DNA of 64,000 bases from Rhodocaloribacter litoris (GTDB lineage Bacteria; Bacteroidota; Rhodothermia; Rhodothermales; ISCAR-4553), in the NCBI RefSeq assembly GCF_011682235.2, contig NZ_CP076718.1, positions 3,644,400 to 3,708,399 of the forward strand, given 5' to 3'. A program made the position numbers and the translations under genes. The first letter of the stretch is position 1. Each line of letters begins with the position of its first letter. The notes below the pieces were generated by a model. It saw only the letters and a list, made by a program, of their open reading frames with translations, ran no database searches and was not told the DNA's origin. Positions 58,101 through 64,000 of this stretch are shown here, in pieces.

Positions 58101-59378
58101 ATGGTGAGGGAGGAACGCCCGCGTCCCATGAAAACCGATGGAAAGCCCCCCAAGCTCTATGTCATCGATCCGGTGGAGGAAAGCCGGGTGCCCTACCTGC
58201 GGGGTATCCTGACGCGTTCGTTGCAGAACGCCGGCCTGTCTTTCGAGGAGGCCTACGACGTGGCGAACGAGGTGCGGGAGACCCTCTGGGCCGAAGCCGA
58301 CATCAAGCTGCGCGGTTCAGAGGCAGACATCACGGCCGACGAGCTCAAGCGCGTCGTGGCCGACTACCTGGAGCGAAAGGGGCTCGCGGCGGTTCGCGAG
58401 CGGTATATGCTCGTCAAGGGCAAGCCCGTCGTGATCCGGATCGAGGACATGGAGGGGCAACCGCAGCCGTTTTCGAAGGGCATCCTGGCCCAGACGCTGG
58501 AGACGTGTGCCCTGCCGGCCGAGCAGAGCTACCAGATCACCACCGAGATCGAGCAGGCGCTGATCCGGTCCGGGCGGACCCGGCTCACCTCGATGGAGCT
58601 GGCGGAGCTGACCTATCGCCACCTGCTCGACCGGGTGGGGCCGGAGGCGGCACATCGTTATCTGGTGTGGATCGAGTTTGCCCGGAGTGGCCGGGCACTG
58701 ATCCTGCTCGTCGGTGGCACCACGGGCAGCGGCAAGAGCACCATCAGCTCGGAGGTGGCCCACCGGCTGAACATCGCTCGCATCCAGTCCACCGACATGC
58801 TGCGCGAGGTGATGCGCCTGATGCTGCCGCAACGGCTCTTGCCCACGCTGCACACCTCGTCTTTCAACGCCTGGCGCGTGCTGCCCACCCGGGGCGAGGA
58901 AGGAACCCCGTTCGAGCCGGACATGATCGACGGCTACCTGACGCAGGCCGAGCAGGTCGGGGTGGGCATCGAAGGGGTGATGAAGCGGGCCGAGCGCGAG
59001 AAGGTGTCGTTGATCCTCGAAGGGGTGCACCTGAACCCGATCCTGCAGCGCCGCCTGATGAAGGTCACCTCGGCGGTGGTGGTGCCGGTGGTGCTGGCGG
59101 TGCTCAAGAAGAAACAGCTGCGGAAACGGCTCCAGGGACGGAGCCAGCAGGTTTCGGGTCGCCGTCTCGAACCCTACCTGGAATATTTTGACGTGATCTG
59201 GCGGCTGCAGAACTTCATGCTGTCCGAAGCGGACCGGCTCCAGGTTCCGATCGTGACCAACGACGACAAGGACGAGACGATTCGTTCGCTGATGGAGATC
59301 ATCTCCGACGCACTGGTACGCGAATACAAGGGGGATCCGGACGAGGTCTTTCGCAACCCCGCCGGGGCGAAGCGTTGA
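58101..59378 (+). CDS. 2-phosphoglycerate kinase homologue with ATP-cone-like repeats
   Basis: The 425-residue protein has two ATP-cone-like modules (about 25-105 and 110-195; PYLRGILTRSLQNAGLSFEEAYDVANEV and PFSKGILAQTLETCALPAEQSYQITTEI). A P-loop kinase domain follows with Walker A GGTTGSGKST (205-214), ARIQSTDMLREVMR, SLILEGVHLNP, and a late VPIVTNDDKDETI. This matches 2-phosphoglycerate kinase, which in methanogens makes 2,3-bisphosphoglycerate for the thermoprotectant cyclic 2,3-diphosphoglycerate. Homologues in bacteria and plants have other or unknown roles. It lies 163 bp upstream of pstS on the same strand. Start 58101 is chosen; 58128 is the alternative. Confidence 0.85.
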   Translation: MVREERPRPMKTDGKPPKLYVIDPVEESRVPYLRGILTRSLQNAGLSFEEAYDVANEVRETLWAEADIKLRGSEADITADELKRVVADYLERKGLAAVRERYMLVKGKPVVIRIEDMEGQPQPFSKGILAQTLETCALPAEQSYQITTEIEQALIRSGRTRLTSMELAELTYRHLLDRVGPEAAHRYLVWIEFARSGRALILLVGGTTGSGKSTISSEVAHRLNIARIQSTDMLREVMRLMLPQRLLPTLHTSSFNAWRVLPTRGEEGTPFEPDMIDGYLTQAEQVGVGIEGVMKRAEREKVSLILEGVHLNPILQRRLMKVTSAVVVPVVLAVLKKKQLRKRLQGRSQQVSGRRLEPYLEYFDVIWRLQNFMLSEADRLQVPIVTNDDKDETIRSLMEIISDALVREYKGDPDEVFRNPAGAKR

Positions 59379-59394
59379 AGGGGAGCGGGCACCG

Positions 59395-59413
59395 TTGATA
59401 ACGATTTGATAAC
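59395..59413 (+). promoter_or_regulatory. Candidate Pho-box direct repeats upstream of pstS
   Basis: Two copies of TTGATAAC start exactly 11 bp apart (59395 and 59406), the spacing bound by PhoB/PhoP-type regulators. A third, imperfect copy TTGATATAAC is at 59441. The site lies 147 bp upstream of pstS in the 163-bp gap. Confidence 0.45.
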
Positions 59414-59541
59414 ATGCCGGCCGTCGTTCTTCGTAGTCCGTTGATATAACGGTGCCGAAAGAATGATAAATTACCGGCATAGCCCTGCGCGTCCGGTGCT
59501 CCAGGGCCGTTCGCAACCCACCAGCTTACGCCATACCGATC

Positions 59542-60621
59542 ATGAACATCCTTTCTACCCGGAAACGCTTCGAAGCAGGTTCGTTTGCTTCCCTGTTCTT
59601 GCTGGTTTGCCTGGTGCTTGCCGGCTGCGGCTCGGGCGACGGGCCGGCCGCCGAGGGGCAACTCAGCGGCAGCGTGGCCGTCGACGGCTCCAGCACGGTC
59701 TACCCGCTGACGGAAGCGGTGGCCGAGGAGTTTATGAAGGTGCATCCCCGCGTGCGTGTGACCGTCGGCGTCAGCGGCACCGGCGGCGGCTTCTCCAAGT
59801 TTCTCCGCCGGGAGACGGACATCAGCAACGCCTCGCGTCCGATCAAGCCGAGCGAGCAGACGCTGGCCGAGCAGAACGGCGTCGGCTACATCGAACTGCC
59901 GGTGGCCTACGACGGCCTGGCCGTGGTAGCGAACCCGCAGAACGACTGGGCCGAGTGCCTGACGGTGGAGGAACTGCGGCGCATCTGGGAGCCGAACAGC
60001 ACCGTCACCAACTGGAACCAGATCCGCCCGTCCTTCCCGGACCGGGAGCTGCACCTCTACGGCGCCGGTACCGACAGCGGCACGTACGACTACTTCACGG
60101 CGGCCATCGTCGGGGAGGAGGGCGCCAGCCGCACGGACTTCACCGCCAGCGAGGACGACAACGTGCTGGTGCAGGGGATCAGCGGCGATGTCAATGCGCT
60201 CGGCTTCATCCCGTATGCCTACTACGAGGAGAACACGGACCGGCTGAAGCTGCTCGGCGTCGACGACGGCAACCCGGACAACGGCGAGGGCTGCATCCTG
60301 CCCGACGCCGAGACGGTGCAGAACGGTACCTACCAGCCGCTGGCCCGCCCGATCTTCATCTACGTCCGGGCGGACCGGGCCGAGGATCCGGCGGTGAAGG
60401 CGTTCGTCGAGTTCTACCTGCAGAACGCCACGCAGCTGGCCCGTGAAGTGGGCTATGTGGCCCTGTCCGACGAGGCGTATGAGCTGGCGCTCGAGCGCTT
60501 CCATCAGGGCGTCACGGGCAGCATCTTCGCCGGCGAGGGGTCGCAGGTGGGCGTCCGCGTGCAGGATCTGCTGCGCATGGAGCGGGCCGCGCAGGAGGAG
60601 GCTCCGGCCGGTGAACAGTAA
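59542..60621 (+). CDS. pstS: Phosphate ABC transporter substrate-binding lipoprotein PstS
   Basis: The 359-residue protein has a lipoprotein signal ([12 protein letters not shown], Cys29). Phosphate-binding motifs are visible: [46 protein letters not shown] and [16 protein letters not shown]. It captures phosphate in the periplasm for PstCA. It is first in pstSCAB-phoU, with pstC starting 12 bp after its stop. It is longer than E. coli PstS and resembles the PstS of Gram-positive/cyanobacterial type. Probable control by phosphate limitation through the repeats upstream is an inference. Confidence 0.95.
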   Translation: MNILSTRKRFEAGSFASLFLLVCLVLAGCGSGDGPAAEGQLSGSVAVDGSSTVYPLTEAVAEEFMKVHPRVRVTVGVSGTGGGFSKFLRRETDISNASRPIKPSEQTLAEQNGVGYIELPVAYDGLAVVANPQNDWAECLTVEELRRIWEPNSTVTNWNQIRPSFPDRELHLYGAGTDSGTYDYFTAAIVGEEGASRTDFTASEDDNVLVQGISGDVNALGFIPYAYYEENTDRLKLLGVDDGNPDNGEGCILPDAETVQNGTYQPLARPIFIYVRADRAEDPAVKAFVEFYLQNATQLAREVGYVALSDEAYELALERFHQGVTGSIFAGEGSQVGVRVQDLLRMERAAQEEAPAGEQ

Positions 60622-60633
60622 GCCCCGATCGTC

Positions 60634-61566
60634 ATGAAGCGTGTCCCATCGGGAAAGGGCGCGGGTTCGTTGTCGTTGCAGGCCAACCTGTACAACAGCC
60701 CGCGGGAGCGGCTCATCAAGTGGGTGCTCGGCCTGTCGGCCGTGCTGACGATCTTCACCACGCTCGGCATCGCCGGCGTGCTGCTGGGCGAGTCGGTGGC
60801 GTTCTTTCAGCAGGTTTCCTTCCGGCAGTTCTTCCTGGATACGGAGTGGACGCCGCAGTTTGCCGACAAGCACTTCGGCATCTGGCCGCTGTTGAGCGGG
60901 ACGCTGCTGGTGACGGTGATCGCGGCGCTGGTGGCGCTGCCGCTGGGGCTCTGTAGCGCCATCTACATCGCGGAGTACGCGCCGGAGCGGGTGCGTCGCA
61001 TCCTCAAACCCGGGCTGGAGCTCCTGGCCGGGGTGCCGACGGTCGTCTACGGGTACTTTGCCCTCACGTTCGTGACGCCGCTGCTGCAACGCGTGCTGCC
61101 GCAGCTCCAGGTGTTCAATGCCCTGAGTGCCGGCATCGTCGTGGGGATCATGATCATCCCGATGGTGGCGTCGCTGAGCGAGGATGCTTTCCGGGCCGTG
61201 CCGCGCGCGCTGGCCGAAGGAGGGTATGCGCTGGGGGCGACCAAGCTGGAGGTGGTCACGCGGATCCAGCTCCCGGCGGCCCTCAGCGGGATCATCGCCA
61301 GCTTCATCCTGGCGCTCAGCCGCGCCATCGGCGAGACGATGATCGTGACGCTGGCGGCCGGGGCCACCCCCCGCCTGACGCTCGACCCCACCGGCTCCAT
61401 CCAGACCATGACGGCCTACATCGTGCAGGTGAGCCTGGGCGACACGCCGCAGGGCACGGTCGTCTACCAGAGCCTCTTTGCCGTCGGGCTCGTGCTGTTC
61501 CTGATCACCCTGGGCATGAACCTCGGCGCCAACGCGGTCATCCGGCGCTTCAAGGAGTCGTACTGA
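60634..61566 (+). CDS. pstC: Phosphate ABC transporter permease PstC
   Basis: This 310-residue permease has six membrane segments, starting [25 protein letters not shown]. The BPD_transp_1 coupling loop is [26 protein letters not shown], followed by [15 protein letters not shown]. With PstA it forms the inner-membrane channel. The ATG at 60634 lies 12 bp after pstS, and pstA begins 1 bp after its stop. Confidence 0.95.
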   Translation: MKRVPSGKGAGSLSLQANLYNSPRERLIKWVLGLSAVLTIFTTLGIAGVLLGESVAFFQQVSFRQFFLDTEWTPQFADKHFGIWPLLSGTLLVTVIAALVALPLGLCSAIYIAEYAPERVRRILKPGLELLAGVPTVVYGYFALTFVTPLLQRVLPQLQVFNALSAGIVVGIMIIPMVASLSEDAFRAVPRALAEGGYALGATKLEVVTRIQLPAALSGIIASFILALSRAIGETMIVTLAAGATPRLTLDPTGSIQTMTAYIVQVSLGDTPQGTVVYQSLFAVGLVLFLITLGMNLGANAVIRRFKESY

Positions 61567-61567
61567 G

Positions 61568-62455
61568 ATGCCTGTCACCGCCACCGAATCCCGGTTCGAT
61601 CTGCGCCTGGCGCAGCGCAAACGCTTCGGCACATTTATGCTGTGCCTGTTCTTCCTGGCCACCGTCTTCGGCCTGCTGGTGTTGCTGACGTTGCTGGTGG
61701 ACGTGACGGTGACGGGGCTCCGGTGGCTGGATGCGGACTTCCTGACCTCGTTTCCGTCGCGCAATCCCGAGGAGGCCGGCATCAAGTCCGCCATCGTCGG
61801 GTCGCTCTGGATGATGGGGCTGACGGCCCTGTTCGCCGTGCCGCTGGGGGTCGGGGCGGCCGTCTACCTGGAGGAGTACGCCCCGCGCGGGTGGTTCCTG
61901 CGGGTGATCCAGGTCAACATCGCCAACCTGGCCGGCATTCCGTCGGTGATCTACGGGATCCTGGGGCTGGGGCTGTTCGTGCGGTTCATGGCGCTGGAAC
62001 GCAGCCTGCTGGCCGGGTCGCTGACGATGGCGCTGTTGATCCTGCCGGTGATCGTCATCGCCACGCAGGAGGCGCTGCGGGCCGTGCCTTCCGGGATCCG
62101 CGAGAGCGCCTATGCGCTGGGGGCCACCCGCTCGCAGGTCATCTGGAGCCATCTCCTGCCCATCGCCACCCCCGGCATCCTCACCGGGGTGATCCTGGCG
62201 CTGAGCCGGGCGCTGGGCGAGACGGCCCCGCTGATCATGATCGGGGCCCTCACGTTCATCGCCTTCCTGCCCGAGTCGGTCATGGACCCGTTCACCGTCC
62301 TGCCCATCCAGATCTTCAACTGGACCACCCGGCCGCAGGCGGCGTTCCAGGAACTGGCCGCGGCCGCCATCATCGTGCTGATGGTCTTCCTCTTCCTGAT
62401 GAACCTCAGCGCGATCCTGCTGCGTAACCACTTCGACAAGAAACGGGCGCTCTGA
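61568..62455 (+). CDS. pstA: Phosphate ABC transporter permease PstA
   Basis: This 295-residue permease has six membrane segments ([19 protein letters not shown] and following). The coupling loop is [26 protein letters not shown], with [18 protein letters not shown] after it. It pairs with PstC. The stop TGA overlaps the start of pstB (TGATG). Start 61568 is the first ATG after pstC. Confidence 0.95.
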   Translation: MPVTATESRFDLRLAQRKRFGTFMLCLFFLATVFGLLVLLTLLVDVTVTGLRWLDADFLTSFPSRNPEEAGIKSAIVGSLWMMGLTALFAVPLGVGAAVYLEEYAPRGWFLRVIQVNIANLAGIPSVIYGILGLGLFVRFMALERSLLAGSLTMALLILPVIVIATQEALRAVPSGIRESAYALGATRSQVIWSHLLPIATPGILTGVILALSRALGETAPLIMIGALTFIAFLPESVMDPFTVLPIQIFNWTTRPQAAFQELAAAAIIVLMVFLFLMNLSAILLRNHFDKKRAL

Positions 62456-63318
62456 TGCGCGCCGGCGAGCAAGACGTCATGGAACAGCAGAAAACCGTAT
62501 CTCCGCCCGAAGCGACCCCGGACGACGGGCAGGTGCCGGCCGCCAGCCGGGCCGATCGCCGGAAGCGCGTGCCCGAAGACGTCAAGATCGACGTGCGTGA
62601 CCTGCACTTCTGGTACGGCGACAAACCGGCGCTCAAGGGCATCACGATGCAGATCCGGGCCCGGCGGGTGACCGCCTTCATCGGCCCTTCCGGCTGCGGC
62701 AAGAGCACCCTGCTCCGGTGTTTCAACCGGATGAACGAGCTCATCCCGGGAACCCGCCACGAGGGGCAGGTGCTGCTCGACGGCGCCGACATCTACGAGG
62801 CCGACCCCGTGGTGCTGCGGCGCCGGGTGGGCATGGTGTTCCAGAAGCCCAACCCGTTCCCCAAGTCGATCTATCAGAACATCGCCTGGGGGGCGCGCAT
62901 CAACGGCTACCGGGGCAACATGGATGAGCTGGTGGAGCGCTGCCTGCGGCAGGCGGCGCTCTGGGACGAGGTCAAGGACCGGCTGGGCGACAATGCCTAC
63001 GGCCTCTCCGGGGGGCAACAGCAACGCCTGTGCATCGCACGGGCCCTGGCCGTCGAACCGGATGTGCTGCTCATGGACGAGCCGGCCAGCGCCCTCGACC
63101 CCATCGCCACCAGCAAGCTGGAGGAGACCATCCTCAAGCTCAAGGAGCATTATACGGTCGTCATCGTTACCCATAACATGCAGCAGGCGGCGCGGATCAG
63201 CGACGAGACGGCGTTCTTCTACCTCGGCGAACTCATCGAGATGAACGAAACCGAGGCGCTCTTCACGCATCCCGCCCAGCAGCGCACCGAGGATTACATC
63301 ACCGGCCGCTTCGGCTGA
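62455..63318 (+). CDS. pstB: Phosphate ABC transporter ATP-binding protein PstB
   Basis: The 287-residue ATPase has Walker [12 protein letters not shown], signature [16 protein letters not shown], Walker [17 protein letters not shown] and switch His VTHNMQQA. The PstB-type [12 protein letters not shown] and [20 protein letters not shown] motifs are clear. The N-terminal 40 residues before [14 protein letters not shown] are an extra tail. Start 62455 overlaps the pstA stop; ATG 62476 (MEQQKT) is an alternative start. It powers PstSCA uptake and precedes phoU by 38 bp. Confidence 0.96.
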   Translation: MRAGEQDVMEQQKTVSPPEATPDDGQVPAASRADRRKRVPEDVKIDVRDLHFWYGDKPALKGITMQIRARRVTAFIGPSGCGKSTLLRCFNRMNELIPGTRHEGQVLLDGADIYEADPVVLRRRVGMVFQKPNPFPKSIYQNIAWGARINGYRGNMDELVERCLRQAALWDEVKDRLGDNAYGLSGGQQQRLCIARALAVEPDVLLMDEPASALDPIATSKLEETILKLKEHYTVVIVTHNMQQAARISDETAFFYLGELIEMNETEALFTHPAQQRTEDYITGRFG

Positions 63319-63356
63319 GTCCCGCCGGCACCGGCCCTTTCAAACCGCGACGACCC

Positions 63357-64000
63357 ATGCCCGCTTTTCGCCATCTGGACGAGGAACTCGACACGCTCCG
63401 GGAACAGCTCGACCGCATGATGCACCTGGTCGAAGCCCAGCTCGCCGAGGTGGTCAATGCCCTGCTGGCCTGTAGCCGCACCGGGGCCGAGACGGTGGTG
63501 CGGCAGGACCGGGAGATCGACGCGCTGGAGCTGGCCATCGATCACCAGTGCGAACGCATCCTGGCCCTGCAGCAGCCCGTGGCCGTCGACCTGCGCATGC
63601 TCATCGCGGCTTCCAAGATCAACAAGGACCTCGAGCGCATCGGCGATGAGTGCAAGAACATCGCGCGGGCCATCCCGCACCTCTGTGCCACGCCCGAGGT
63701 GCTCCGGGTCACCAGCTTCGACCAGATGGCCGACGTGGCCCGCTCCATGTTTCGGAAGGTGCAGGATGCCCTCCACCGCCGCGACCGCCTGCTGGCCCGC
63801 CAGGTGATCGCCGAAGACCAGCAGGTGGACCGCCTCTACCTCCAGAACTTCAATGCCCTGGTGGCCTACGGCGCGGCGCATCCCGAACACATGGAGGCCG
63901 TCGCCCACCTCTTCTCGGTCGTCAAGGCGTTCGAGCGCATCGCCGACCACGTCAAGAACATCGGCGAGGACGTCGTCTTCCTGATCGACGCGGTCGATAT
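63357..64000 (+). CDS. phoU: Phosphate-specific transport regulator PhoU (3' end beyond window)
   Basis: The visible 214 residues cover nearly all of a PhoU, which is usually about 220-240 residues. Two repeats of the three-helix PhoU motif are seen. The first has QDREIDALELAIDHQCERIL and SKINKDLERIGDECKNIAR. The second has EDQQVDRLYLQN and FSVVKAFERIADHVKNIGEDVVF. The acidic metal-binding ExxxDxxxN-type residues are present. PhoU links Pst transport to the PhoR/PhoB pathway. The start is ATG 63357. The ORF is open at the window end. No phoR or phoB is in the window. Confidence 0.94.
   Translation, partial: MPAFRHLDEELDTLREQLDRMMHLVEAQLAEVVNALLACSRTGAETVVRQDREIDALELAIDHQCERILALQQPVAVDLRMLIAASKINKDLERIGDECKNIARAIPHLCATPEVLRVTSFDQMADVARSMFRKVQDALHRRDRLLARQVIAEDQQVDRLYLQNFNALVAYGAAHPEHMEAVAHLFSVVKAFERIADHVKNIGEDVVFLIDAVD

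Noticed and set aside
59299-61794. Minus-strand 831-codon open frame over pstS-pstC
   Set aside because: It is a shadow of the pst operon, low in complexity and without motifs.
1-64000. CRISPR array, rRNA operon, prophage or replication origin
   Set aside because: No regularly spaced repeats, rRNA motifs, phage structural genes or DnaA-box cluster were seen.

Overview
This is a GC-rich, gene-dense 64 kb chromosomal segment. It most likely comes from a member of the Rhodothermota (Rhodothermales, the Rhodothermus/Rhodocaloribacter side of the FCB group). That placement is inferred from gene families and was not tested by a search. The evidence is a TPR / DUF4292 / degenerate M23 cluster, carboxypeptidase-D-type TonB receptors (one coupled to a DUF4249-like lipoprotein gene), an S46 dipeptidyl peptidase, a DUF4835 (PorD-like) protein, and many lipoproteins with Bacteroidota-like lipoboxes.

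Layout. 1-2.4 kb: end of a multicopper oxidase, then a secreted amidohydrolase. 2.5-7.2 kb: tRNA-Leu(UAA), an RpiB-like isomerase with an unusual active site, and the TPR / DUF4292 / EnvC-like envelope operon. 7.5-11.1 kb: a GCS2-CBS fusion, an acidic orphan protein and a DUF547 lipoprotein. 11.13-12.36 kb: an intact ISAs1-family insertion sequence with 10-bp target duplications. 12.4-17.2 kb: an AcuI-like reductase, an M32 carboxypeptidase and an osmoprotectant ABC transporter whose binding protein is fused to its permease. 17.4-18.1 kb: tRNA-Thr(CGU), a terminator and a frameshifted TPR pseudogene. 18.2-20.2 kb: two small secreted proteins and a Cys-rich MarR regulator that appears to share an operator with one of them.

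20.4-27.7 kb is a metal-handling block: an ArsR-controlled mercury operon (MerT-MerP fusion, MerP-like protein, MerA), an amidohydrolase, a DUF411 protein and a cytochrome c-FTR1 iron permease fusion. 27.8-39.3 kb holds a CDP-alcohol phosphatidyltransferase, ClpS, an M20 peptidase, a histidine kinase next to an HPt protein, a TonB receptor/lipoprotein pair, a DsbA-like lipoprotein, an M28 peptidase and a MOSC protein. 39.4-40.8 kb is a tnpB-only IS200/IS605-type element. 41-46.3 kb holds an HNH protein, MsrP, and a TPP riboswitch with an intrinsic terminator upstream of a TonB receptor (presumptive thiamine uptake). 46.3-57.9 kb is mostly housekeeping and orphan genes: a TruC-type pseudouridine synthase, the PorD-like protein, an SprT-like protein, tRNA-Leu(UAG), the S46 peptidase, an iPGM-like metalloenzyme, a DprA-like protein, a patatin and a histidine kinase. 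58.1-64 kb holds a 2-phosphoglycerate kinase homologue followed by pstS-pstC-pstA-pstB-phoU; phoU is cut by the window edge.

I found no CRISPR array, rRNA, prophage or recognisable anti-phage island. The most interesting leads are the MarR/shared-operator pair, the 2-phosphoglycerate kinase beside pst, the RpiB variant, the tnpB element with an extra internal hairpin, and the riboswitch-controlled receptor.
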